The notes under the pieces are model-generated. The model was not told the DNA's origin and made no database searches. It worked only from the letters and a program-made list of their open reading frames with translations. DNA of 64,000 bases. Origin: Homarus americanus. Lineage: Eukaryota; Arthropoda; Malacostraca; Decapoda; Nephropidae. Position numbers and translations under genes: made by a program. The stretch is from assembly GCF_018991925.1 (NCBI RefSeq), contig NW_024727827.1, positions 225,001 to 289,000 of the forward strand. Direction: 5' to 3'. Below are positions 8,740 through 19,855 of the stretch, piece after piece. Numbering within the stretch: position 1 is the stretch's first letter; each line of letters starts with the position of its first letter.

Positions 8740-11272
8740 CCTTGTTTACCAGCTCTCAAACAAAACACTCCCTTGTTTACCAGCTCTCAAACAAAACACA
8801 CCTCCTTGTTTACCAGCTCTCAAACAACACACCTCCTTGTTTACCAGCTCTCAAACAAACACACCTCCTTGTTTACCAGCTCTCAAACAAACACACCTCC
8901 TTGTTTACCAGCTCTCAAACAAACACACTCCATTGTTTACCAGCTCTCAAACAAACACACCCTCCTTGTTTACCAGCTCTCAAACAAACACACCTCCTTG
9001 TTTACCATCTCTCAAACAAACACACTCCATTGTTTACCAGCTCTCAAACAACACACCTCCTTGTTTACCAGCTCTACACAAACACCCCTTGTTTACCAGC
9101 TCTCATACACACACCCCCTTGTTTACCAGCTCTCATACAAACACACTCCCTTGTTTACCAGCTCTTACACAAACACACTCCTTGTTTACCAGCTCTCATA
9201 CAAACACACACCTCCTGTTTACCAGCTCTCATACAAACACACCTCCTTGTTTACCAGCCTCATACAAACACACCCCTTGTTTACCAGCTCTCATACAAAC
9301 ACACCTCTGTTTACCAGCTCATACAAACACACTCCTTGTTTACCAGCTCTCCATACAAACACACTTGTTTACCAGCTCTCAAACAAACACACTCTTGTTT
9401 ACCAGCTCATACAAACACACCTTGTTTACCAGCTCTCATACAAACACACCTTGTTTACCAGCTCTCATACAAACACACTCCTGTTTACCAGCTCATACAA
9501 ACACTTTGTTTACCAGCTCTCACAAACACACTCCCTTGTTTACCAGCTCTCATACAAACACACCCCTTGTTTACCAACTCTCATACAAACACACTCCCTT
9601 GTTTACCATCTCTCATACAAACACACCCCTTGTTTACCAGCTCAAACAAACACACCTCCTTGTTTACCATCTCATACAAACACACCCCCTTGTTTACCAG
9701 CTCTCATACAAACACACCCCTTGTTTACCAGCTCTCACAAACACACCCCCTTGTTTACCAGCTCAAACAAACACACCTTGTTTACCATCTCATACAAACA
9801 CACCCCTTGTTTAACAGCTCTACAAACACACCCTTGTTTACCAGCTCTCAAACAAACACACTCTTGTTTACCAGCTCTCAAACAAACACACTCCCTTGTT
9901 TACCAGCTCTCATACAAACACACTCCCTTGTTTACCAGCTCACAAACACACCCCCTTGTTTACCAGCTCTCAAACAAAACACACTCCTTGTTTACCAGCT
10001 CTCCATACAAACACACCCCTTGTTACCAGCTCTCATACAAACACACTCCCTGTTTACCAGCTCTCATACAAACACACCCCTTGTTTACCAGCTCTCAAAC
10101 AAACACACTCCATTGTTTACCAGCCTCATACAAACACACTCCCTTGTTTACCAGCTCTCATACAAACACACCCATTGTTTACCAGCTCTCATACAAACAC
10201 ACTCCCCTTGTTTACCAGCTCTCAAACAAAACACACTCCCTTGTTTACCAGCTCTCATACAAACACACCTCCTTGTTTACCAGCTCTCATACAAACACAC
10301 TCCCTTTTTACCAGCTCTCACAAACACACTCCCTGTTTACCAGCTCTCATACAAACACACTCCCTTGCTACCAGCTCTCAAACAAACACACTTTGTTTAC
10401 CAGCTCTCATACAAACACACCCATTGTTTACCAGCTCTCATACAAACACACCCTTGCTTACCAGCTCTCAAACAAACACACTCCATTGTTTACCAGCTCT
10501 CATACAAACACACCTCTTGTTTACCATTCTCAAACAAACACACCTCCTTGTTTACCAGCTCTCAAACAAAACACATCCTTGTTTACCAGCTCTCATACAA
10601 ACACACTTTGTTTACCATCTCTCAAACAAACACACCCTTGTTTACCATCTCAAACAAACAAACTCCTTGTTTACCAGCTCTCAAACAAACACACTCCCTT
10701 GTTTACCAGCTCTCAAACAAACACACTCCCTTGTTTACCGCTCAAACAAACACACTTTGTTTACCAGCTCTCATACAAACACACCTCTGTTTACCAGCTC
10801 TCAAACAAACACACTCCCTTGTTTACCATCTCAAACAAACACACTCTTGTTTACCAGCTCTCAAACAAAACACTCTTGTTTACCAGCTCTCAAACAAACA
10901 CACCCCTTGTTTACCGGCTCTCAAACAAACACACCCCTTGTTTACCAGCTCTCATACAAACACACCTCCTTGTTTACCAGCTCTCAAACAAACACACCTC
11001 CTGTTTACCAGCTCTCAAACAAACACACTCCTTGTTTACCAGCTCTCAAACAAACACACCTCCTTGTTTACCAGCTCTCAAACAAACACACCTCCTTGTT
11101 TACCAGCTCTCAAACAAACACACTCCCTTGTTTACCAGCTCTCAAACAAACAAACTCCCTTGTTTACCAGCTCTCAAACAAACACACTCCCTTGTTTACC
11201 AGCTCTCAAACAAACACACTCTTGTTTACCAGCTCTCAAACAAACACACCTCCTTGTTTACTCAGCTCTCAA
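8740..11272. repeat. Large 32-bp minisatellite, about 80 units, each with TTGTTTACC
   Basis: Full units are 32 bp (CCTTGTTTACCAGCTCTCA followed by AACAAACACACCT). Many have 1-5 bp deletions, so the mean is near 31. Variants carry CATACAAAC instead of CAAACAAAC, and these are commoner in the middle. Because 32 is not a multiple of three and the unit has no stop in any plus frame, three overlapping frames of 465 to 874 residues stay open. None is a protein. Subfamily B LINE sequence follows at the right edge. Confidence 0.97.
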
Positions 11273-11287
11273 ACACGTCTCTACCTC

Positions 11288-11830
11288 CATTAAAAGAAAC
11301 TTGCATTCCTAGAAAGACGAAGAGGTGGAGGCAGGGGGAGATGCGGGGAGATATAGAAGTATTTAAGTGGGTGAAAGGAATCAATAAAGGGATATAGATA
11401 AAGTTCTAATATCCGAGCAGGATAGGACTCGGAGCAACGGATTTAAGTTGGATAAGTTTAGGTTTAGGAGGGAGATAGGAAGGAACTGGTTCACAAATAG
11501 GTGGACGAGTGAAACAAGCTTAGCAACTTTGTAGTAAGTGCTGGAACGCTGGAAAGTCTTAATAGGAGGCTAGATAGGGTGGTGGACGAGTGGAACAAGC
11601 TTAGCATCTTTGTAGTAAGTGCTGGAACGCTGGAAAGTCTTAATAGGAGGCTGGATAGGGTGGTGGCCGAGTGGAACAAGCTTAGCAACTTTGTAGTAAG
11701 TGCTGGAACGCTGGAAAGTTAAAAAAGGAGGCTGGATAGATTCATGGATGATAGAGAGTGGTAGTAACTCTCGACAGGAGCTGCCATGCACAGACCAACC
11801 GGCCTATTGCAGACTCCTTATGATCTTCTT
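11288..11830 (+). mobile_element. CR1-like B 3' fragment with a triplicated 81-bp segment
   Basis: Begins at the LHS-LERRR region, continues through FRLRREIGRNWFTN and ends near GCAGACTCCTTAT at about 11822. The segment encoding VDEWNKLSNF to FKRRLDR is present three times head to tail: its start word GTGGACGAGT recurs at 11501, 11582 and 11663 (GTGGCCGAGT in the third), an exact 81-bp (27-codon) period. Confidence 0.85.
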
Positions 11831-11975
11831 ATCAGCAAACAACCTATATTGTTTACACAGGAGTTAGTTTACAAATAACACGCACATGAATGTAAACAGC
11901 CAGCCTCGTTTACAAATATACAATAAACAACATCTGTTTATATACGGTGTTTGTAATTAACGAACGAGAAAAAAC
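11831..11975. other. Forkhead-word-rich flank
   Basis: Contains TTGTTTAC at about 11849 and further GTTTAC/GTAAAC words near 11868, 11893 and 11910, resembling the flank left of the minisatellite (8540-8730). The LINE at 11288-11830 therefore probably interrupts this locus. Confidence 0.4.
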
Positions 11976-12070
11976 AGCAGAGTGGGTGGATATATGAGCG
12001 ATAGGGGTTGGGTGTAAATGGGACTGTCCAGTATGGCCCGCTGCAGTGTCCTCCATTCTTATGTTCTTAA
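11976..12070 (+). mobile_element. CR1-like A 3' terminus
   Basis: Matches 24715-24803 (GGGTGGATATATGAGCGATA to CATTCTTATGTTCTTA), i.e. the last codons (YMSDRGWV) and 3' end only. Confidence 0.85.
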
Positions 12071-12074
12071 CAGT

Positions 12075-12540
12075 TACAACCCCTGATATTACAACCCCCT
12101 GATAACACAACCCTTCTTACACCCCCTGATAACACAACCCTTCTTACACCCCCTGATAACACAACCCTTCTTACACCCCCTGATGTCACAACCCTTCTTA
12201 CAGCCCCTGATAACACACAACCCCTTTACACCCCTGGATAACACAACCCTTCTTAACTCCCCTGATAACACACCCTTCTACACCCCCTTGATAACACAAC
12301 CCTTCTTACACCTCTGATACCACAAACTTTCTACACCCCTGATATCACAACCCTTCTACACCCCTGATGTCATGCCAAACCCTCTAACTCCGATAACACA
12401 ACCCTTCTTACACCCTGATAACACAAATCTTTCTTACACCCCCTGATAACACAACCCTTCTTACACCCCTGATAACACAACCCTTCTTACACCCCCTGAT
12501 AACACAACCCTTCTTCCACCCCTCATATCACAACCCTCCA
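12075..12540. repeat. 27-bp minisatellite, about 17 units
   Basis: Units of CCCCTGATAACACAACCC plus TTCTTACAC with small indels and occasional GATATCAC/GATGTCAC variants. Confidence 0.95.
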
Positions 12541-12690
12541 CACGCCGCCGTTCTCATAACCTTTTAAACAACTGGGTTAAAACGCAAGAGGACCCAGCAA
12601 TTGCCAGCCACCCTTGGGGACTCCACCCAACCCAACGACGTCTCAGTGGACTCTTAACCACGCAGAGACGCCTTAATCTATCCTCTACCA

Positions 12691-12795
12691 GATGGATGGA
12701 TAGATAGATGGATGGATAAACTTGAGGCTATAATCTATCCTCTACCACTAGCATAGATGGATAGATAGGTGGATAGATAGATGGATAGACTAGCT
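12691..12795. repeat. GATA/GATG degenerate tetranucleotide repeat
   Basis: GATGGATAGATA units in two blocks separated by a direct repeat of ATAATCTATCCTCTACCA. Confidence 0.85.
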
Positions 12796-13980
12796 AGATA
12801 TCCACACAGTTAAAACCATCACGGAAATCCACAATAATAACAGAATTAAAACCGATTATTTTTGTCGTGTTTTTTTCATTTATCATCACAACTACTGAGG
12901 TAATTATATAATCGCTATAACAGTAAGACTTATATAGTTTAAATAATATACATGTATATAAATTATCATAGAATGTGTATATAATAATTTGTTGTGTATT
13001 GAGACGTAGATAAGGTTCCCATATATATAATTATTATATATTTATTAATTAATTTCAAGAGTATAGGAATGCTATATAATCTATTTCAACAAAGGCTATT
13101 TTTTTTCCTTGAGGTATTAGTTATAATAGCTACTAGGAGAGGTATTTTATAATAGCTACTAGGAGAGGTATTTTATAATAGCTACTAGGAGAGGTATTTT
13201 ATATCATTTTATATCGTGATTAAATAGACAAAAGTTGTTTTTAAAATAAGGTCTTATCAACTTACCCTTCCTTAACGAGCAGTTGTAGGGTAGTTAATCC
13301 ACGCTTAACGACCAATTGGCACTTATCACAATAACTAAGTAATATTTCCCAATCTTTCTCACTTAAATGACCTTAGACACTTAATTAAGACACATAGCCC
13401 GATATTTCGCACTTATGAAGCCACTTTGAGGGACTTGCCATTATTAAACACTTAACTTTCTTATTTTCCTAAACAGTAACGGACCTTAGTGTTTCCTTGA
13501 GGTACGCCACATAGATTAAACATATTAGTTACGCTATGGGTCGACACAAATACAGACAGACACACGTACACGTCCTCACTCGACGGGTTACTTCTCGTCT
13601 CTGAGGTTCACCCCCCTAAAACTTGTTTCCAGCCAAGACCTCTAGTTCACTTCTTACCTCCGCAGGCAATGGAGACCGCCACACACTTCATGCTCTATGA
13701 TTTTTACTCTTCCGATCTTTATTCCTATATTCCGATCAATAACAACTAAACCACAATATTATAAATCAATCTCTATATCTAAAATCACATAAATAAACCC
13801 CATAAATCACCGCAATAACTCACAATCACAAGAAATTAGTTTGAAAATATACCCAACGCTTATGCCCCAACACTGAGACAAACAGAAGAGGAACGGGGGA
13901 AATGGAGGTAGTGTTGGGCAGCTCAGGTACAGACCAGCGGCGGGGGAAGATGGAGTCACTAATTAAAATATCTTCAGGTG
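12796..13980. other. AT-rich single-copy region
   Basis: No coding potential is seen. It holds a 26-bp tandem repeat (13110-13205) and five CACTTA words between 13320 and 13454. The right part, 13550-13700, is CpG-containing but has no open frame above background. Confidence 0.5.
13110..13205. repeat. 26-bp tandem repeat, about 3.5 units
   Basis: TATAATAGCTACTAGGAG followed by AGGTATTT, the last units identical, so a recent duplication. Confidence 0.9.
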
Positions 13981-13989
13981 TGTGTGGAG

Positions 13990-14119
13990 GTGTTGGTGTC
14001 TGTCTGTCTGTCTGTTATTTGGTGGATTATGGACAGGTGTTTGTTGATAGCAGTTTGTGAGGTAGACATACATACATACATACATACATACATACATACA
14101 GTCCTACACACACATAGTC

Positions 14120-14165
<46 letters not shown>
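13990..14165. repeat. (TCTG)n, (CATA)n and (CA)n microsatellites
   Basis: Three adjoining simple runs: TCTG near 13997-14014, CATA 14065-14100, CA 14108-14165. Confidence 0.95.
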
Positions 14166-14167
<2 letters not shown>

Positions 14168-14225
14168 ATTTCCTTACAAACGAAATTAAATTCTGTTTTT
14201 TGAAATTACAGACCAACTATAGCGA

Positions 14226-15806
14226 CCACACTGTTACAGTGACCACCACCCTGTTACAGTGACCATCACACTGTTACAGTGACCATCACACTGTTACAGT
14301 GACCATCACACTGTTACAGTGACCACCACACTGTTACAGTGACCATCACACTGTTACAGTGACCACCACACTGTTACAGTGACCATCACACTGTTACAGT
14401 GACCACCACCCCGTTACAGTGACCATCACACTGTTACAGTGACCATCACACTGTTACAGTGACCACCACACTGTTACAGTGACCACCACACTGTTACAGT
14501 GACCATCACACTGTTACAGTGACCATCACACTGTTACAGTGACCACCACACTGTTACAGTGACCATCACACTGTTACAGTGACCATCACACTGTTACAGT
14601 GACCATCACACTGTTACAGTGACCACCACACTGTTACAGTGACCATGATGATGGATGATGACCACCACACTGTTACAGTGACCATCCCACTGTTACAGTG
14701 ATGACCACCACTGTTACAGTGATGACCACCACATATTTTGCAGTGACCACCACCGTTACAGTGATGACCATCCACACTGGTACAGTGATGACCGCCACTG
14801 TTACAGTGACCATCACACTGTTACAGTGACCATCACACTGTTACAGTGACCACCACACTGTTACAGTGACCACCACACTGTTACAGTGACCATCACACTG
14901 TTACAGTGACCATCACACTGTTACAGTGACCATCACACTGTTACAGTGACCATCACACTGTTACAGTGACCATCACACTGTTACAGTGACCACCACACTG
15001 TTACAGTGACCACCACACTGTTACAGTGACCATCACACTGTTACAGTGACCATCACACTGTTACAGTGACCACCACACTGTTACAGTGACCATCACACTG
15101 TTACAGTGACCATCACACTGTTACAGTGACCATCACACTGTTACAGTGACCACCACACTGTTACAGTGACCATCACACTGTTACAGTGACCATCACACTG
15201 TTACAGTGACCATCACACTGTTACAGTGACCATCACACTGTTACAGTGACCATCACCACGTTACAGTGACCACCCGTTACAGTGATGACCACCACACTGT
15301 TACCCGGTGACCACCATGTTACAGCGACCACTCTGTTACGGTGGTACCACCCTGTTACAGTGACCACCACCACCCGTTACAGTGACTACCACACTGTTAC
15401 GGTGACCACCACACTGTTACAGTGACCACCCTGTTACAGCGACCACTCTGTTACAGTGGCCACCACTGCGTTACAGTGGCCCACCACCCGTTACAGTGGC
15501 CACCACCCGTTGTAGTGTCCACCACACTGTTGCAGTGATACCACGCACTGTTACAGTGACCACCCCCACCATTACAGCGACCACTCTGTTACGGTGGCCA
15601 CCACTGCGTTACAGTGGCCACCACCCATCACAGTGGCCACCACCCCGTTGGCAGCGACCACCACCCGTTACAGTGACCACCACACGCACTGTTACCCAGA
15701 AGTGAACACCACCCCGTTACAGTGCCCACCACCCCGTTACAGTGGCCACCACCCCGTTACAGCGACCACCACCCCGTTACAGTGAACACCACCCCGTTAC
15801 AGCGAC
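14226..15806. repeat. 20-bp minisatellite CTGTTACAGTGACC, about 75 units
   Basis: Near-perfect 20-bp units (CTGTTACAGTGACCATCACA or CACCACA variants) from 14226 to 15250, then increasingly degenerate units with CCCGTTACAGTG. The homogeneous left part suggests recent amplification or gene conversion, with an older right edge. Confidence 0.97.
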
Positions 15807-15913
15807 CATTACTAAACACCGTGTGTCTCAGACGTAAGTGAAAATGCTAAAACATATCTGACCGACTCGCCTGACTCACCTGACTCACTCACAAAACTGA
15901 CGCTATGAGGAAC

Positions 15914-15948
<35 letters not shown>

Positions 15949-16025
15949 ACAGGTCAAACAGGGTCACAACACGACCCCTACTGTGTGACCTGAGTTGACC
16001 CATACGTGTTTAAGTCGTCTCAAAT

Positions 16026-16066
<41 letters not shown>
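15914..16066. repeat. (GT)n and (CT)n microsatellites
   Basis: GT run 15914-15947 and CT run 16027-16066. Confidence 0.95.
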
Positions 16067-16068
<2 letters not shown>

Positions 16069-16340
16069 AAAGTAAGTGGCGACATATGGCAACCTTACCT
16101 GACCTTGCTTCCCGACAATACCTATTCACAAATTAATTATCACTTTTATCTCCCTATATAACAATCTAATTAACCTCTAATTACTTATATAAAATTAGAA
16201 TCTATGTCAAAATCTATCCTATTTTTGTAGATGGTTATTGATCAAAATTAAATAGAGAATTAATAGATAAAAAAATATGTAATTGGTAACTCACTTAGAT
16301 ATACGGTGTTGCCATATGGAGGTGTTTTATTATTTTTTAC
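16067..16340. other. AT-rich single-copy stretch
   Basis: No gene is seen. Holds CATATGGCAACC near 16083 and the complementary GTGTTGCCATATGG near 16307. Confidence 0.45.
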
Positions 16341-16344
16341 TTGT

Positions 16345-16727
16345 TTCCCCCCTCCCCCTCCCCCTTCTTCCTTATCCCCCTTTCCTTCCCTCTCTCCTCC
16401 TTCCTCCCTCTCTCCTTCCCCTTCTTCTTATCCCTTCTCCTTTCCCCTTTCCCCTTTCCTCCTTATCCCCCCTCCCCTCCCCTTATCCCCCCCATCTTCA
16501 GCTGACCAGGATAGGGAGGAGAGGGAGGGGTGAGGAGGAAGGGGAGAGGAGAGGAGGGGAGAGGGGAAGAGGGGAGGAGAGGGGAGGGAAGAGGGGAGGA
16601 GAGGGGAGGGGAAGAGGGGATGGGGTGCGGGGAGGGGGTGGAGAGGGGGAAGAGGGGAGGAGAGGGGGGAGGGAAGAGGGGAGGAGAGGGGGAGGGAAGA
16701 GGGAGGAGAGAGGGGGGATGGTAGGAG
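16345..16727. repeat. Pyrimidine tract switching to purine tract
   Basis: About 150 bp of CCCTT/CTCC on the plus strand (16345-16500), then about 215 bp of GGGA/GAGG (16505-16727). The halves are roughly complementary and could pair as an imperfect inverted repeat. Confidence 0.85.
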
Positions 16728-16969
16728 GTGGGGAGACATCTATGCTACTGTCCACAGATAGATCCAGGAGGAACCTTTTAGGGCGTGTGGTGGACAGGGG
16801 TGGGGTGAGAGGGGTGGGGGGAGAGGGGTGGGGAGGGTGGGGGAGAGCAGAAGTTTGAGGTTTGGTATAGAAGAGTGAGAACTAACACCTCTCTCATTTG
16901 CTTACACACCATTCTTTACACATCGTCAGGCGGTGAAGGTCTGTGCGAGATCTTAGGATTACTTTACAC

Positions 16970-17102
16970 AAATTTACACACATTTACATACTCACATACG
17001 TACACACATTCTACACAAATTTATACACAATTACACGAACGCTGCTTACATACACACACACCCACACACACACACACACCTGACACACACACACACACAC
17101 AA
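16970..17102. repeat. ACA/TACACA-rich repeat and (CA)n
   Basis: Low-complexity TTACACAC words grading into CA runs at about 17050-17102. Confidence 0.85.
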
Positions 17103-17149
17103 TACCCAGGATTCACCTGCTTGGAATTTCATTATCGGGCACCAGGAGC

Positions 17150-17356
17150 CTGTTAGATGTCTTAATGCCCCTTTGTCCTAATGGCCCCTTATTAATGGGC
17201 CCCTTCTTAATGGCCCTTCTTAATGGGCCCTGGTCGTAATGGGCCCATGTCGTACGGGCCCAGTCGTAATGGGCCCTTTTCTAATGGCCCCTGTCGTAAT
17301 GGGCCCTGTTCTAATAGTTCCCTTGTCCTAATGGGCCCTTTGTATTAATGGGCCCC
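17150..17356. repeat. TAATGGGCCC minisatellite, 14-18 bp units
   Basis: About 12 variable-length units centred on TAATGGGCCCC. GGGCCC is palindromic, so each unit contains a short self-complementary core. Confidence 0.85.
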
Positions 17357-17361
17357 TCAAC

Positions 17362-17628
17362 CTAAGCTAACCTTAAGAGCCGTTGATGCCAGGGCGATAA
17401 ACGGAGCGGATGAGAGAGCGCCAACGGTAAGGGGCGAGGGCGAGTAACTGGCGACTTCAACGGCTCTGTTTGAAGATAGTGATCAACAGGAGGCTGGCGA
17501 TCAAGTTGGTGTGTTCCGCCTTCTGTTAATCGCCCTGCTGCTTCCGCGTTGTTGCCCCTGTATACTTCTGTTGTTCGCCAATGTAACTGGGGCAGCTTTT
17601 TACATAAACCGTTTAATGCTTTGACCAA
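17362..17628 (-). other. Unassigned 88-codon open frame in a CpG-containing patch
   Basis: The minus-strand frame (starting MVKALNGLCKK) is not low complexity and lies in a patch with many GCGA/CGCC words. I do not recognise it. An 11-bp inverted repeat, AGAGCCGTTGA at 17376-17386 and its complement at 17457-17467, lies within it. It could be a chance frame or a relic of an unknown element. Confidence 0.12.
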
Positions 17629-17704
17629 TGAGAGAGAAGCCAGTAATAACCAGCCGGATGTTGACCAATCAGAAAATAATTAAGCGAACTGTTGACTAAA
17701 TCGT

Positions 17705-18265
17705 AACGGGGGGGGGAAGGAGGGGAGGGGGAGGGGAGGAGGAGGTAGAAGAAGAGGAGGAAGAGGAGGAGGAGGAGAGAAGAGAAGAGAAGAATAGCCA
17801 ATCAGTAGAGAGGCTAGAGACGGAGGATTAGCGAATCAGTGGAACACATCGTGAGAACTCTGACTGGGGGAGGAGGAGGAGGAGGGGGGGAGAGGGGAAA
17901 AGTTAGAGAAGGAGGAGGAAGAAGAAGTTCTCATCATTATTATTTACTTCCTATTTTATCCATCTCTCATTCTTCCTCCTCCTCCTCCTACCAACCGACC
18001 AGGGAAAACTTCAGGAGGGGAGGAGGGAGGGGTGAGGGGGGCTAATTCTCCACCAGTGTCTCTATTTCTTCCTTTATTGCCATTATTATCTCTGGATCCC
18101 TCCTTCTTACAATGGAGGGAAAGGAGGGAGGGGGGAGGTAAAGGCGGGGGTGAAAGGAAGGAGGCCAGGGCCCTCAGTGGGGTGATAGGAGGAGGAGGAG
18201 GAAGATGAGGAGGAAGGGAGAGGAGGAGAGGAGGAGTTTCTTCCTCCTTCCTCCTCTCCCCCCCT
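17705..18265. repeat. Purine-rich GGA/GAA clusters with pyrimidine counterparts
   Basis: GGAGG/GAAGA runs at 17705-17800, 17860-17930 and 18180-18235. Two are followed by complementary CCTCC runs (17965-17990 and 18238-18262), giving imperfect hairpins. Confidence 0.8.
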
Positions 18266-18352
18266 GGATTTGCCTCAACGTGGGAAACAGAAGAAAGCTT
18301 GAGTGTAACGCTGAGTGGTTGTCAAGGGTAAGCTACTCGAGGACAGCTTAGT

Positions 18353-18402
18353 GGTACACACACACATACATACACATACATACACATACATACATACATA
18401 CA

Positions 18403-18436
<34 letters not shown>

Positions 18437-18567
18437 CACATACATACATACATACATACATACATACATACATACATACACATATATACATACATACATA
18501 CATACACATACATACATACATACATACATACACATACATACATACATACACATACACATACATACAT

Positions 18568-18598
<31 letters not shown>

Positions 18599-18638
18599 CA
18601 CACATACATATACATACATACATACATACATACATACA

Positions 18639-18672
<34 letters not shown>

Positions 18673-18712
18673 CATACATACATACATACATACATACATA
18701 CATACATACAAG
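18353..18712. repeat. (CATA)n microsatellite, 360 bp
   Basis: CATA units with CACATA and TATATA interruptions. Both strands stay open as His/Thr/Tyr or Met/Tyr/Val/Cys frames, which are artefacts. Confidence 0.97.
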
Positions 18713-18826
18713 CTGTTCCAGGAGAGAGAGAGAGAGACATACTCTCATTCTCTCCCTCCCTCACATGATCGAGCAGGAAAACATCAGATCTCAAGCTTCT
18801 GCCAGGCGTGTACTTCGTCTGCCAAG

Positions 18827-18959
18827 AGGTGGGTGGGTAGGGTTGGGTGGGTGGGTGGTGGGGTGGGAGGGGGTGGGTGGTGGGGTGGTGGTGGGGTGGG
18901 TGGGGTGGGTGGTGGGTTGGTGCATGAGGTTGACTGTGGGTAGACCTGTATGCTTGAGG

Positions 18960-18992
<33 letters not shown>
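18827..18992. repeat. GGGT/GGTG G-rich repeat and (GT)n
   Basis: GGGTGGGTGGG-type runs 18827-18930 with well over four G-triplets in close succession, then a pure GT run 18960-18992. Confidence 0.9.
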
Positions 18993-18993
<1 letters not shown>

Positions 18994-19099
18994 TAATTAA
19001 CTCCAGGTGTGCGGCAGGTACACCTGGAGGTCGTCCAATAAACTTGTAATCAAGGGGTCGTCAGGTGAGTCGTCTTAACTGCAGGTAGTCGTCGATCTA

Positions 19100-19310
19100 C
19101 CTGGTTTGAGGGGGGAGGGGGGGGTGATAATTTAAGGGGGAAGGGAGATTATTTTAAGGGTTTTAGGTTAAATGGGTAGAATTTAAGGGTTTTAAGGGGG
19201 ATTTAAGGGTGAATTTTAAGGGGGATTTAAAGGTAAGGATGGTGGTCTTATCTCCGGAGAAATAGTCTTACACACACACACACACACACACACCCTTAAC
19301 CTAACCTAAC
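19100..19310. repeat. TTTAAGGG degenerate repeat, (CA)n and a short CCTAA run
   Basis: ATTTTAAGGGG words recur from 19128 to 19235. CA run 19271-19294. AACCTAACCTAACC at 19295-19310. Confidence 0.8.
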
Positions 19311-19429
19311 CAAATACTCTCCACCGTCTCTCCCTTATATACGTGTTCCCTTATAATACCTCACTTGTCTACGTGAGAGAAACCACCTGGCAGAAGACCA
19401 GCAGCTGACACCCTGAAACACTTACAGAG

Positions 19430-19600
19430 CACCTGATTGGCTGAGAATATCCATCCACAACAACACCTTTTGAGAAACTTGATCCTATTGGTTGACGTCA
19501 ATGCACATGGGGGCGGGGCTTAGTGACGTTGACAACAATAACAAACTTTGAGAGGAAATTCGATCCATTTTGGCGGGAAACTCACTTTATTGACTACGGA
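19430..19600. promoter_or_regulatory. Promoter-like cluster: two ATTGG, CRE, GC box, E2F word
   Basis: Seen directly: ATTGG at 19436 and 19487, TGACGTCA at 19493-19500, GGGGGCGGGGC at 19508-19518, TGACGTT at 19524, TTTTGGCGGGAAA at 19568-19580. These are textbook NF-Y, CREB/ATF, Sp1 and E2F words. No TATA box or downstream gene is recognised, so function is inference. Confidence 0.3.
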
Positions 19601-19855
19601 TCATAAGGTCGGAAACTACGTACTCTTTGGGGTATAAAATAAGCCTTATGACCCATGTTGGATAGGTTATTAATACCCCGAATAATAACACTATAGCGAC
19701 TAAGGGGGGAGAATTACGATCTTTTTGGGCGAGAAACATCGACTTTATTGACTAAGGATTATAAGGACGGAATTTATATATTGTTGACGTGATAACATGG
19801 GTCTTATGGAGAGAGTGGAATAGCCTCTTATTGCCCCATGTATTCTAGCTGAAGG
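19552..19855 (+). repeat. Two diverged direct copies of about 150 bp
   Basis: CTTTATTGACTACGGAT (about 19584) and CTTTATTGACTAAGGAT (about 19740) lie in similar surroundings: both are preceded by a GATC-TTTTGG segment and followed by ATAAGG-CGGAA. Confidence 0.65.

Noticed and set aside
8742..11397. Three overlapping plus-strand frames of 325-874 residues
   Set aside because: They translate a 32-bp stop-free unit in all phases. Indels shift phase freely, and the residues merely cycle through the unit.
14226..15806. Possible ecdysone-receptor-type inverted element in GTTACAGTGACC
   Set aside because: The GGTCACTGTAAC complement has one good half-site only. The second half deviates at two or more positions from the EcR/USP consensus.
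14226..15806. CRISPR-like array of 20-bp repeats
   Set aside because: There are no spacers: units are directly contiguous, and the genome is evidently eukaryotic.
17376..17467. Transposon terminal inverted repeats
   Set aside because: Only 11 bp with a 70-bp interval, and no target-site duplication or transposase.
18275..19049. His/Thr/Tyr and Met/Tyr/Val/Cys frames
   Set aside because: Translations of (CATA)n.
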